Shown here: piece by piece, positions 16,933 to 25,505 of the stretch
Layout of the letters: each line of letters starts with the position of its first letter
Position numbering within the stretch: position 1 is the stretch's first letter
Assembly: GCF_003268775.1 (NCBI RefSeq)
Contig: NZ_QLSU01000033.1
Span: 1-64,000 of the forward strand
Origin: Paraburkholderia unamae
GTDB taxonomy: Bacteria; Pseudomonadota; Gammaproteobacteria; Burkholderiales; Burkholderiaceae
DNA length: 64,000 nt
Direction of reading: 5' to 3'
The notes under the pieces: model-generated
Told to the model about the DNA's origin: nothing
The model's database searches: none
What the model saw: the letters and a program-made list of their open reading frames with translations, nothing else
Position numbers and translations under genes: made by a program

Positions 16933-18030
16933 TCAGATCTGGCCGACGACGCCCGCGACGAGGTAGTTCATGCTTTCGAGCGTGATATCGGTCTGCGCGT
17001 AGCTCGTGCCCGCCGCGATCGCCGCGCCGCCCTTGTTGTCCTTCAGCGGTCCCTTGAAAATCACGAACTGGCCGGCCACCATCTGCGCCTTGATCGTGTC
17101 GGCGCTCGTCTTCGCGGCGGGCGTGACCTTCGCGCCGTAAGGCGACATCTTCACGAAGCCTTCCTTCAAGCCGCCGCGCAAAATGTTCGGCTGCGGCTTG
17201 CCCGCCTGCGCGTCGGCCACGAGCGTCCTGTACGGCGTCGCCCAGTCCCATTCGGCGCCGGTCAGATACCCCTTCGGCGCCAGCGCGGCCTGGCTCGCGT
17301 GGTAGCCGCAGCTCATCGCGCCGCGTTTCTCCGCCGTTTCGATCACCACCTTCGGACCATCGACATGGCAGGTCAGGACGTCGCAGCCTTGATCGACGAG
17401 ACTGTTGGTCGCTTCGGCTTCCTTGACCGGCATCGACCAGTCGCCCGTGAAAATCACGTGCGTGGTGATCGACGGATCGACCGACTGCGCGCCGAGCGTG
17501 AACGCGTTGATGTTGCGCAGCACCTGGGGAATCGGCTTGGCGGCGACGAAGCCGAGCTTTTTGCTCTTGCTCATGTGACCCGCGACCACGCCGTTGAGGT
17601 ACTGGCATTCGTCGATATAGCCGAAGTAGCTCGCGATATTGGGCGGATTGCCCGGCTTCCAGAGTCCGCCGCAATGCGCGAAGCGGATCTTCGGATACTT
17701 CGCGGCCATCTTCAGCACGTGCGGATCGAAATAGCCGAACGAGGTCGCGAAGATCAGCGTCGCGCCGTCCTGCTCGATCATCGCTTCCATCGACTTCTGC
17801 GCCGCGACCGTTTCCGGCACGTTCTCTTCCTCGACCACCTTCACGTTCGGCAACTTCTTGATGACCGCCGTGGCCTGCGCCTGCGCCTGGTTGTAGCCGT
17901 AATCGCCCTTCGAGCCGACGTAGACCACGCCGACCGTCAGCTTGTCGGCGGCGAACACGCTTTCGAGCGGCAGCAGGCTGCCGAGCGCGAGCGCGCCGGC
18001 CTGTTTGATGAAGTCGCGGCGTTGGGTCAT
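16933..18030 (-). CDS. BMP-family (BmpA/Med-like) substrate-binding protein with Tat signal
   Basis: 365-residue periplasmic binding protein of the basic membrane protein family. The N terminus MTQRRDFIKQAG is a clear twin-arginine motif followed by a hydrophobic stretch and VFA-ADK cleavage, so the folded protein is exported by Tat. Mature segments VGVVYVGSKGDYGYN and the downstream ATSFGYFDP region are family hallmarks. ATG 18030 has AAGGA 10-11 bases upstream. The ligand is probably the ureide or purine-like compound broken down by the co-transcribed hydrolases. It is the second gene of the operon, 73 bases after the allophanate hydrolase. Confidence 0.87.
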   Translation of the reverse strand: MTQRRDFIKQAGALALGSLLPLESVFAADKLTVGVVYVGSKGDYGYNQAQAQATAVIKKLPNVKVVEEENVPETVAAQKSMEAMIEQDGATLIFATSFGYFDPHVLKMAAKYPKIRFAHCGGLWKPGNPPNIASYFGYIDECQYLNGVVAGHMSKSKKLGFVAAKPIPQVLRNINAFTLGAQSVDPSITTHVIFTGDWSMPVKEAEATNSLVDQGCDVLTCHVDGPKVVIETAEKRGAMSCGYHASQAALAPKGYLTGAEWDWATPYRTLVADAQAGKPQPNILRGGLKEGFVKMSPYGAKVTPAAKTSADTIKAQMVAGQFVIFKGPLKDNKGGAAIAAGTSYAQTDITLESMNYLVAGVVGQI

Positions 18031-18103
18031 GGTGTGGATTCCTTGAGTGGGTCGTTCACTGCGTTCGGGTTTCACTGCGTTTTGGAATGGCGGATCGGAG
18101 ACG

Positions 18104-19972
18104 TCAGGCGTGCGGTGGCGGCGCGCGGTGCACAACGTGATGTGCCAGATAGGCGCGCCAGCCGCCATACGCGGTGATGTCGACGGCGCCCGCGCCGGCG
18201 GCGATGGCGCACGACTCGCAAACGAAGCCCTTCACGGTGCGTCCGTCGAAGGTGTCGAGCGAGCCGATCGCGAGCGGCGCGGGCACGGCGGCCACGAACG
18301 CGCCGAACGTGCGCAGCGGCACCTCCCAGAGTTCGATGTCGATGGCCTCGCCTTGCGAGCCTTCCTCGCCCTCCTTAGCGTCGCGCTGACGCACGAGGCC
18401 GGGCTTCGGTGGCGCGGTGCCTGCCAGCGCATAGAGCCGGTAGCACGGCGCCGTCGTCGTCGCTTCGAGAAAGCGCGCGCCGGCCTGCCGGAGTTGCCAG
18501 TTCAACGGCTCCCCGCGCAAATGCGCGCCGACCACGGCAAGCGTGACGGTCGGTTCCTGGAGCGGCAGCGGCTGCGCGGCGATTGCGTCGGCAGCGCGCG
18601 CGTCGGCGGCGTTGTCGAAGCACGCCTGAATGCGCGCGCCGAGCACCGCAAGCTGCTGGTCGGCGCCCGAGCGCGCGATCAGCGTGACGCCCGCGGGCAA
18701 GCCGTCGGCGCGCGGCGCACCGGGCACGGCGAGCGCGCACCAGTCGAGCAGATTGACGAAGTTCGTGTACACGCCCAGGCGGCTGTTCACCTCGACGGGA
18801 TTCGCCTCTACCTCGGCGATGGTCGGATGCGTCGGCGTGGTCGGCACGATCAGCACGTCGGCATGCTCGAACAGCGCCTCGGCGTCGCGCTTCAGGGCCG
18901 CGAGCGCGTACTGGCCGTCGAACGCCGCGGCGGCGTCGAAACGCGCCGCCTGGCCGATCACCTTCGCCACGGTCGGGTCGATGTCCGCGCGATGCGTGTC
19001 GAAGAAGTCGCCGAGCGCGGCACGCCGCTCCGCCACCCACGGCCCGTCGTAGAGCAGCGCCGCGACCTGCTGCAACGGCGCGAACGCGAACGTCGAAGGC
19101 GTGAGCGCGAGATGCGCGGCGATGCCGTCGAGCGTCGCGGCGAACGCGCCGGCCGCGCGGTCGTCGCCGAAGAACGTCAGCGTGTCCGGCACGGCGATGC
19201 GCAGCGGCGCGTGCTGCAAGCCGCGCGAGGCGAGCCGCTTGGCGTAACCGTCGCGCGCGTCGAAGGCGGCAAGGCGGTCGAGCACCGTCCATGCGTCGGC
19301 GACGTCGTGCGCGAACACGCAGAGCGTGTCGAGCGTGCGGCACGCCGGCACCACGCCACGCTTGCTCACGAGGCCGAGCGACGGCTTGAGACCGACGAGT
19401 CCGTTGAAGCCCGCCGGCACGCGCCCCGATCCCGCCGTATCGGTGCCCAGCGAAAACGCGACGATGCCCGCCGCGACCGCGATCGCCGACCCCGAACTGG
19501 AGCCGCCGGAAACGTACGCGTCGCGCTCGATCTGACGCACCGCGCCGTAGGGCGAACGCGTGCCGACGAGGCCGGTCGCGAACTGATCGAGATTGGTCTT
19601 GCCGACGAGGATCGCGCCCGCCTCCAGCAAACGCGCGACCGCGAACGCGGTTTCGTCGGGCGTGTAGGCAAACGCTTCGCAAGCGGCGGTTGTCGGCAGG
19701 CCCGCGACGTCGATATTGTCCTTGACCGCGAACGGCACGCCGAACAGCGGCATGCGCACGAACAGCGCCGGGCCTTCATCGGCGAGCAACGCTTCGAGTT
19801 GCGCGGCGCGCGCGACGAGATCGGCCTCGGGCACGCGCAGGATCCACGCTTCGGGACGATGCGTGGTCGCGAGACGTTGCAGCACGGTAGCGACGATGTC
19901 GCGCGGCGAAGTCTCGCTGCGGCGATAGGCGTCGAGCAGGTCGTGGACCTTCAACACAGCGGTGCGTGGCAT
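18104..19972 (-). CDS. atzF: Allophanate hydrolase (AtzF type)
   Basis: 622-residue amidase-signature enzyme with the extra C-terminal domain found in AtzF and urea amidolyase. It hydrolyses allophanate to ammonia and carbon dioxide. The Ser-cisSer-Lys triad is visible: Lys84 (FAVKDNID), Ser158 (SGGSSSGSA) and Ser182 (DTAGSGRVPA). The C-terminal third (from about residue 460) includes the cyclotransferase-like region near YALAGTAPPKPGLVR. The length matches AtzF (about 600). MPRTAV at 19972 was chosen over an upstream ATG at 20044, although neither has a strong ribosome binding site. It is the first gene of the ten-gene operon. Confidence 0.88.
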   Translation of the reverse strand: MPRTAVLKVHDLLDAYRRSETSPRDIVATVLQRLATTHRPEAWILRVPEADLVARAAQLEALLADEGPALFVRMPLFGVPFAVKDNIDVAGLPTTAACEAFAYTPDETAFAVARLLEAGAILVGKTNLDQFATGLVGTRSPYGAVRQIERDAYVSGGSSSGSAIAVAAGIVAFSLGTDTAGSGRVPAGFNGLVGLKPSLGLVSKRGVVPACRTLDTLCVFAHDVADAWTVLDRLAAFDARDGYAKRLASRGLQHAPLRIAVPDTLTFFGDDRAAGAFAATLDGIAAHLALTPSTFAFAPLQQVAALLYDGPWVAERRAALGDFFDTHRADIDPTVAKVIGQAARFDAAAAFDGQYALAALKRDAEALFEHADVLIVPTTPTHPTIAEVEANPVEVNSRLGVYTNFVNLLDWCALAVPGAPRADGLPAGVTLIARSGADQQLAVLGARIQACFDNAADARAADAIAAQPLPLQEPTVTLAVVGAHLRGEPLNWQLRQAGARFLEATTTAPCYRLYALAGTAPPKPGLVRQRDAKEGEEGSQGEAIDIELWEVPLRTFGAFVAAVPAPLAIGSLDTFDGRTVKGFVCESCAIAAGAGAVDITAYGGWRAYLAHHVVHRAPPPHA

Positions 19973-19981
19973 GAGTTCAAT

Positions 19982-19993
19982 CTTGAATACAAG
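19982..19993. promoter_or_regulatory. Candidate GntR operator in the atzF leader
   Basis: CTTGAATACAAG is an imperfect palindrome (10 of 12 positions symmetric) of the TTGTATACAA type bound by FadR/VanR-like GntR regulators. It sits 9 bases upstream of the atzF ATG, where a bound repressor would block transcription or translation. The regulator encoded at the operon's far end (9457) is the obvious candidate. I saw no second copy nearby. Confidence 0.35.
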
Positions 19994-20046
19994 ATGAAGT
20001 GCGCCACGCAGCATCCATGCCAGATGCGATAAAGCGAGCGGCAAAC

Positions 20047-20062
20047 GCTTGTCCGCACAAGC
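20047..20062. repeat. Perfect inverted repeat upstream of atzF
   Basis: GCTTGT (20047-20052) and ACAAGC (20057-20062) are separated by CCGC; TTTT follows on the plus strand. It could be an operator or a small terminator. It lies about 75 bases upstream of the atzF start. Confidence 0.4.
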
Positions 20063-20545
20063 TTTTCGGGCAATCGACAGCGTGTCGATCCAGCGATTTA
20101 CCGCGAAGATCGCGCGCCATCGTGGGCCGTTTCATGTTGCCGGGCGGTGCAGCGATTCACGTTGCCAGTGCACGGCGGCGGCGCCTCGCACTCGCGCGGC
20201 GCGCCCCGCTTCAGGGCATTCTCGCCACGCCGGGTCGCTGCGCGTACATCGGGCAAGCGCTGCCAGGGTGCAGGCGCGTCGCGCCGCAGCCGCATTCGGC
20301 GTTAGCTGTCATTCAAGACGAGAAACCGCCGATGACACGCATCGCCGGAATGTCCTGTCCTGTTTCGTTTTCGGACATCACTTACCGCTTGGGCAGGAGA
20401 GCCGCAACGGGTCGATTTCGGGTGGCCGGATCGGTCGGCTGTCTGCCGGTATGCGGCGTTCGTGCGATCGCTAAAGCCGCCCTTCCAATGACCGTTTCAC
20501 CCGCAAAACCTGCCGGCCATCCATCCCAATGACGCGTACCCGCCT
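20063..20545. other. Gene-free upstream region of the ureide operon
   Basis: No gene is supported in these ~480 bases. Frames on either strand are short and low-complexity in character. The region must hold the promoter of the atzF operon, which I could not place with confidence, and it borders a decayed gene cluster on the right. Confidence 0.4.
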
Positions 20546-21052
20546 TCAGTGCGTGGTCAAATCGACAGAGCCAATCGCCAGGCGAATGGCGTGAGGCACA
20601 GTTGACGATGTGGAAAACGGCAGCGCGGTCGTCACGGAGATCCGCTCGCGCATCAATGCCATCGCGATCGTAACGGCACGGACCTCCTGTTCGAGCGGAA
20701 TCCAGGTCGTCGCCCGGATCGCCCGTTCGAGTTTCGGAATCCATTCGGCTGGAGCGTGGAGAAAGCCAATGCGCAATCCCGTCGAAACACTCGTGGACAA
20801 GCTCGACACATAGACCGTCAGTTCCGGTGCGAGCGCGGCCAATGGCGGCGGTGCATCGTTCACCAGGAACGCGTAGGCCGCGTCCTCTATCAGCATCAAT
20901 CCATGACGTCGCGCGATGGCGGCAAGCTCGCGGCGCCGCGTCGCGCCCATCACCCAGCCAAGCGGGTTGTGCAGGGTCGGCATTGTGTAGAAGGCGCGAA
21001 CCCTCCTTCTCTTGCACGAGGCCACCAGTGTGTCCAGATCGGGGCCCCGCCC
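20546..21052 (-). pseudogene. MocR/PdxR-type regulator, C-terminal remnant
   Basis: About 165 residues match the aminotransferase-like domain of MocR-type GntR regulators, for example AFYTMPTLHNPLGWVMG and LIEDAAYAFL. The N-terminal DNA-binding domain and the front of the aminotransferase fold are missing; the sequence is instead fused to part of an epoxide hydrolase. The PLP lysine site reads SSLSTSVSTGLRIG, so the expected Lys (SLSKS) is Thr. A further in-frame internal deletion joins ALMRERI directly to ISVTTALPFS. It is therefore a dead fragment, although one long open frame still spans it. Confidence 0.7.
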
Positions 21053-21055
21053 TGC

Positions 21056-21262
21056 GTGATAGGCTTTTTCGGTCCAGCTTTTCGGCGCCTGGAAATTTTC
21101 CCCGGGCAATGCGCTCACTGCGGCAGGCACGTTGACATCAGCGGAAAGGCAAAATGCGTGTGCGATTCCCAGTAAAAACGTGCGGCCGAAATACCCGTAT
21201 TGGTCAGCGAATTGAGCGTGATGTTGTCGAGCACGTCGTCGCGCGTCAGCGCGACCGATGTC
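21056..21262 (-). pseudogene. Epoxide hydrolase C-terminal remnant (frameshifted)
   Basis: Minus-strand translation gives DDVLDNITLNSLTNTGISAARFYWE in one frame and, after a shift near 21130-21150, VPAAVSALPGENFQAPKSW in the next. Together these match the last third of alpha/beta-hydrolase epoxide hydrolases. Start, nucleophile region and the very C terminus are absent. It is fused on one side to a HipA stump and on the other to a MocR remnant. Confidence 0.65.
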
Positions 21263-21398
21263 AAGCGCGTAGCCGCGCAAAGGCGCTTCTGGATGCGAAC
21301 CATTGTGGGTCGTACGTGAACGACCAGATGTCGTCGTTGTCTGCTACGACCCCCATGCGTTCGCCATTGGCCCACGCTACGAGCGCCCTATTCGGCAT
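21261..21398 (-). pseudogene. HipA N-terminal stump
   Basis: The frame opens MPNRALVAWANGERMG and continues with WSFTYDPQW, the conserved N-terminal couple domain of HipA kinase toxins. It stops after about 45 residues, where the sequence switches to epoxide hydrolase. The ATG overlaps the hipB stop region, as in normal hipBA operons. The kinase domain is gone, so no toxin is made from this locus. Confidence 0.7.
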
Positions 21399-21675
21399 TC
21401 GGGCTCCTGCGCCTGCGGCGGGCCTGCTCCGCTGTCCTGGCCGAAATGGCGATCGATGTCTGCGCACGGAGCATGATGCCCAGTTCGGAAAGCAGAACGA
21501 AAACCTTGCCTATCTGGGCTGTCGGCTTTCCAGACTCCACATGCGTAATGAATTTGGGTGACAGTCCCGTGATGTTGACCAGGTCATCACGCGTGAGCCC
21601 CTGAGCGATGCGGGCCGCGCGAACAATGTTGCCAAGCGCCGCAACGTCCGATATGGGGAAATCCGATTGATCCAC
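21388..21675 (-). CDS. hipB: HipB-like antitoxin/transcriptional repressor
   Basis: 95-residue Xre-type helix-turn-helix protein (VRAARIAQGLTRDDLVNITG, then FITHVESGKPTAQIGKV), matching HipB antitoxins. GTG 21675 was chosen because AAAGGG lies about 8 bases upstream and because an ATG at 21723 would translate the operator itself. Its toxin partner HipA survives only as a stump, so it is an orphan antitoxin or regulator. It probably binds the two palindromes upstream and represses itself. An orphan antitoxin could still neutralise or regulate homologous hip loci elsewhere. Confidence 0.8.
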   Translation of the reverse strand: MDQSDFPISDVAALGNIVRAARIAQGLTRDDLVNITGLSPKFITHVESGKPTAQIGKVFVLLSELGIMLRAQTSIAISARTAEQARRRRRSPNAE

Positions 21676-21692
21676 AGGGGGGCCCTTTTGCT

Positions 21693-21763
21693 CGTACCCG
21701 ATCGGGTACGAAAGATAAGCCAATCGGCGTGCTTCGATCTATTCGTATCCGATCGGGAACGAA
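21693..21763. promoter_or_regulatory. Two palindromic HipB-type operators
   Basis: Site 1 (21693-21710) is the perfect 18-base palindrome CGTACCCGATCGGGTACG. Site 2 (21742-21763) is a close variant centred on CGATCG with ends TTCG/CGAA. The centres are 51 bases apart, about five helical turns. HipB of E. coli binds paired sites of this kind and bends DNA between dimers; the same arrangement is inferred here. The sites lie immediately upstream of the hipB start. Confidence 0.65.
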
Positions 21764-21933
21764 ACTCAGTCAAGATCACTGGCCAAGGGCGGCTGGTATC
21801 CATTTGGGTACCAAGCAAGTCCCCAGCGTCGATTTCGATCGGGGAAATAAAGGGCCCCTGAGCGCACCGATCGCGCCTTACGTGCAGCGGAGAATCCGCA
21901 CAATGTCGCTATCGCTGCTGGTTTTCCGTGCAT

Positions 21934-22221
21934 TCACTTCCCGGCGCGATACCAGCCCGCATAGAGAGAAGCGATGATTCGAAAATCGTCACGGGTTAAC
22001 GAATCGACGCCACGTCCGTTCGCCACTTCAGTCACGACTTTATTGAAATCATCATCGACCTTTAAAAACATGTCCAATACCCCGATGCTTTGCAGAACCG
22101 CCACCTTTGGTGCAGATTCAGCGATGAATTTCATGGGCAAGCCTGCGGGATGTGCTGCCACCACGAGCGGCCAGTACGTCTCAAGCAAGCACGCGAGATC
22201 CAGTTGTTGAGGTAAATCCAT
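21934..22221 (-). CDS. Small hypothetical protein downstream of yggL
   Basis: 95 residues, acidic, no signal peptide or membrane segment (MDLPQQLDLACLLETYWPLV at the start). It begins 15 bases after the yggL stop on the same strand, so the two are probably co-transcribed. The normal-looking composition of the protein supports it as real, but I recognise no domain. The ribosome binding site is weak (CTGGA). Confidence 0.6.
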   Translation of the reverse strand: MDLPQQLDLACLLETYWPLVVAAHPAGLPMKFIAESAPKVAVLQSIGVLDMFLKVDDDFNKVVTEVANGRGVDSLTRDDFRIIASLYAGWYRAGK

Positions 22222-22236
22222 GGTCGTCCAGTTTTC

Positions 22237-22575
22237 TTAGTCATGCCCATACCAGGCGTCAACGAGCGGCCCAACCTCGACAGACGTCAGTTCGGCCCTC
22301 GCTTCAAGCCAATCGCGTACAACGGCTCGATGCGACTCCGTCGCCGATGCGAGATTGGCAAAGGGAACGACAAATCCATCAAGCTTGTCCCCGATCGCTC
22401 CACCATAGGTCAATCGCGCGTCCTCGATACAGTCAGCGATGAACGCATCGCAAACACGCTCGGCGTCGGCTTCGGAAACGCCGTCGCGCAGCACGGCGGA
22501 CACGGCGAATCCCAGTTCCTGAAACTCCCCGAGATGGAGCTTCTTACGTTGGCGACGATTATGTTGTTTAGCCAT
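22237..22575 (-). CDS. yggL: YggL family ribosome-associated protein
   Basis: 112-residue protein matching YggL (DUF469), reported to associate with the 50S ribosomal subunit. MAKQHNRRQRKKLHLGEFQELGF is nearly the family consensus opening, and DWLEARAELTSVEVGPLVDAWY matches the C terminus. ATG 22575 was chosen because it gives exactly the family start; a longer frame upstream is unrelated. E. coli YggL is 108 residues. In gammaproteobacteria yggL neighbours trmB, which is not seen here, so this is a displaced copy. Confidence 0.85.
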   Translation of the reverse strand: MAKQHNRRQRKKLHLGEFQELGFAVSAVLRDGVSEADAERVCDAFIADCIEDARLTYGGAIGDKLDGFVVPFANLASATESHRAVVRDWLEARAELTSVEVGPLVDAWYGHD

Positions 22576-23432
22576 GAATGTGTGGCTCCAAATTTCCAGT
22601 TTATCGGCCTGTGCCGTGATGACTTGATCAACTGCCTCCCTGCAACTTTCGAGGCCGCCACGTCGAGAGTTGCCGTGGACTCGCACTCAGCCACATACCC
22701 GGAACGCTCGATCAGGCAGTCCGCGAAATCCGCCTTGGCGCATGCAACGAAAACACGAAGCGCCTTTCACACCGTGTCAGCACCTTCAACGACGAGTTCC
22801 TGAGTGCCGATCATCGCGCGGATGCCCCCTGCTCGGGGGTGGCCCGGTTCAGAGAGAAATCGGCGGACGCGCCTTTCCACTGTAACCCGCGTAGCGCCTC
22901 GCCTGCCCGGAAAAATGCCGGATGCGGCAGCCCGCACCGCGGCAGGCGCCCGGAACGGCAGAAGGCAAGCCGGTGCGCCGCCAGTCCTGCTGACCGGGGT
23001 TACGCGCCGAGAACTGGCGCTTACGTGGAACGACCGCCGTGCCGGGATCGCATCGGATGGATCTTCGGCCATTGCGGTCGCTCAGATGTCGCACTTCGTC
23101 AGGCAGCTTCAGGTCGCTTTTCAGCCATCCACAACCGCGCACGAGCACGTCACACGGGCGTGCCTGTGCCACGACTCCACGCACGCCATTCGGCTCGCTT
23201 TCAATCAGATTCAGGTTGGCCGGGTTCTCTGCCCTGCGGATCGATGGTGACTGGAGTCTGTGGATCCTGGTGCCGCCAGTCGGCCTAAGAGCGCGCACCT
23301 GCATGCCGTGGATCACCGTGCGAACGCGATCCAGATCAGGCTGGTATATATCGCTTTGCTCGCCGCCGCGCTGCATCGCCCCCCGTTTCGTCACACGCTT
23401 GTCCTCACGCGCGCGAATGGCCTGGATCCTTC
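22576..23432. other. 857-base stretch with no assignable gene
   Basis: Several open frames of 100-180 codons overlap here on both strands, but they are Arg-rich, mutually antisense and lack recognisable domains or ribosome binding sites. Low-complexity codon use suggests non-coding or decayed DNA. Confidence 0.4.
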
Positions 23433-25505
23433 ATGACGCGCCCTTACTCATCACGCATGCCGCGTTGCCCTCGGCCGGCTCATCGGTTGGCCGATATATC
23501 GGCCCAGGTGCTGGCCGTTCTCATTGTCGCGCTGCTATCCGGCTGCGCGATGGTGCGCGTGAACTCGCTCGGCCCGCAGCAGTACTTTGCCATGCGCCGG
23601 GGCGATATTCTCTCGACCGGCCACTTGAGCGCGGCGACGCAGGCCACGCTGCGGGTTGCGGCACTGGACGCAGGTTCGTGCCAAAGCGCGCCGCAAGCGT
23701 GTATCGACACGATTGCAACCGTCCGCGGACTCAATACCGATCAGCGCCTCGCCAGCCTTGCCGAGTTATCGCTCCAGATGGCACTTGCGCAAACGCCGCC
23801 TGCGGGCACCCCCTGGAGCGACGCTCAATTCGATTCGTGGCTAAAGACAGCGCGCTACGCGTATGCGTTTTTATTCCTCGGTCAACGCACGGCTGGCGAA
23901 CGGGCATTCAAGGATCGCCAGACGCAGATTCGCGACTACTACAACTATGCGGTGCAGGAACTTGCCGGCGCGCTGTTTCTGCGCAGCACGTCTGAAACGA
24001 ACCATGGCAATCGCGATCCGGAAAATCAGTTCATCGGAGCGTGGACCGTTCATATTGACCTGAGAGAAGTCCGGCTGCCCGAGGGCATACGCGAACTCAG
24101 CGAAGTCATTCCGGCTTCGAGGCTGTCGTTCGCGGGACTGCACAATACCTATCGCCGTGACGGCCTGGGCGCGGAACTGGTTGCGGTCACCCAGGCCGCC
24201 GCGCCCAACCCGGCCAGCAGCACACCAAACAGCGCGGCAAACAGCGAGCCAACCGCCGAAGGCAATCCTGATTCGAACGCGGGCGCCACGCTCTGGTTCG
24301 CACCGGGCTCGCGTCCGTTCAACGAAATGCCTTCGCCAAATGTCACGGCGCTGCTGTCGTTTGGCGGCGGCACGCTCGAACAGGTGCTCGCTTCGCACGA
24401 CGTGGTCTTCTCCGCCTACGATCCGTATCGCGTGGAATACGTCGAGCTGAATGGCCAGACCGTACCGCTCGCGGCCAACTTCAGTGCAGGCTACGGCATC
24501 TGGCTTGCCCGCTCCGGCTTTGCCAGACAGTCCTTGCTTTCGATGCTCGGCCGCACGAGGGGCATCGATCGCCCACGCATTTACATGATGCAACCGTTCA
24601 ATCCCGACCGCCGCATCGTGCTGATGCTGCATGGTCTGGCCAGCAGTCCCGAGGCATGGGTCAACGTCGCCAACGATATTCAGGGTGACGAAATACTTCG
24701 CGATCATTTCCAGGTCTGGCAGGTCTACTACCCGACCAACGTGCCCATACTCGTGAACCTCGCGAGAATACGGCAGGCGGTGCAACTCACGCTCGCGCAT
24801 TTCGACCCCGCAGGCGTGCTGCCCGCTTCGAACGGCATGGTGCTGATCGGCCACAGCATGGGCGGTGTGCTCGCACGGCTGCTCGTTTCGTCTTCCGACG
24901 ATGTTCTGTGGGTCACCATCCAGAACCAATACCTGCCCGAAGGGGTCGACCTCGTTCGCGAGGATGAACGGCTCAATCGTCTGCTCCGCTTTACGCCGAT
25001 GCCACAGATCGAGCGCGCGATCTTTATCGCCACGCCACACCGCGGCACGCCGTTCGCGAGCAACAGGCTGTCTCGCTGGGTCGCGAATCTGGTGCGCTTG
25101 CCGCTTGCGCTGCTGAAGGAGATCGACGACATGCTGCAAAGCGCGACCAACGCGGATAGCACCCAGCGGGCAGGAAAGACCATCGCGATTCCCAACAGCA
25201 TTGAGCAGTTGCGGGAAACCGATCCGATCATCCAGTCGATTTCACGGCTACCGATCAGCCAGAGTGTGTGCTTTCACTCGATTATTGCGCGGCGCCGTGA
25301 GACGGGCCCGCTCGAAGATTCCGATGACGGAGTCGTCCCCTATCGCAGTGCGCATCTCGACGGCGCGCTCTCGGAAAAGGTGATCGTCTCGGGGCATAGC
25401 GTTCAGGAAACACCGGAGGCGATTTTTGAAATCCGGCGCATTCTGCACGACGATATCGAGGTCTTCGACAGCCACGGTGCATGTGCACGTCTTGGCGCCA
25501 ATTGA
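23433..25505 (+). CDS. Large alpha/beta-hydrolase lipoprotein (lipase/esterase-like)
   Basis: 690-residue predicted lipoprotein. A signal peptide ends at the lipobox LLSGC with Cys38, so it is anchored in the envelope. Residues 40-380 form a long N-terminal part with a low-complexity Asn/Ala/Ser stretch around 250-285. The C-terminal hydrolase domain has the nucleophile Ser475 in GHSMGG, a likely acid at Asp631/632 (EDSDDGVVPYRSAHL) and the catalytic His655 (VSGHSVQ). RIVLMLHGLASSPEAW near residue 390 is the oxyanion-loop region. Substrate is unknown; lipids or esters are expected. ATG 23457 is an alternative start. It stands alone, with no close neighbours. Confidence 0.85.
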   Translation: MTRPYSSRMPRCPRPAHRLADISAQVLAVLIVALLSGCAMVRVNSLGPQQYFAMRRGDILSTGHLSAATQATLRVAALDAGSCQSAPQACIDTIATVRGLNTDQRLASLAELSLQMALAQTPPAGTPWSDAQFDSWLKTARYAYAFLFLGQRTAGERAFKDRQTQIRDYYNYAVQELAGALFLRSTSETNHGNRDPENQFIGAWTVHIDLREVRLPEGIRELSEVIPASRLSFAGLHNTYRRDGLGAELVAVTQAAAPNPASSTPNSAANSEPTAEGNPDSNAGATLWFAPGSRPFNEMPSPNVTALLSFGGGTLEQVLASHDVVFSAYDPYRVEYVELNGQTVPLAANFSAGYGIWLARSGFARQSLLSMLGRTRGIDRPRIYMMQPFNPDRRIVLMLHGLASSPEAWVNVANDIQGDEILRDHFQVWQVYYPTNVPILVNLARIRQAVQLTLAHFDPAGVLPASNGMVLIGHSMGGVLARLLVSSSDDVLWVTIQNQYLPEGVDLVREDERLNRLLRFTPMPQIERAIFIATPHRGTPFASNRLSRWVANLVRLPLALLKEIDDMLQSATNADSTQRAGKTIAIPNSIEQLRETDPIIQSISRLPISQSVCFHSIIARRRETGPLEDSDDGVVPYRSAHLDGALSEKVIVSGHSVQETPEAIFEIRRILHDDIEVFDSHGACARLGAN

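Noticed and set aside
18047-20032. 661-codon plus-strand frame
   Set aside because: Antisense to allophanate hydrolase; no domain and shadow-like composition.
22576-23432. Candidate genes of 100-180 codons between yggL and the hydrolase
   Set aside because: Frames on both strands overlap heavily, lack domains and have Arg-rich composition.
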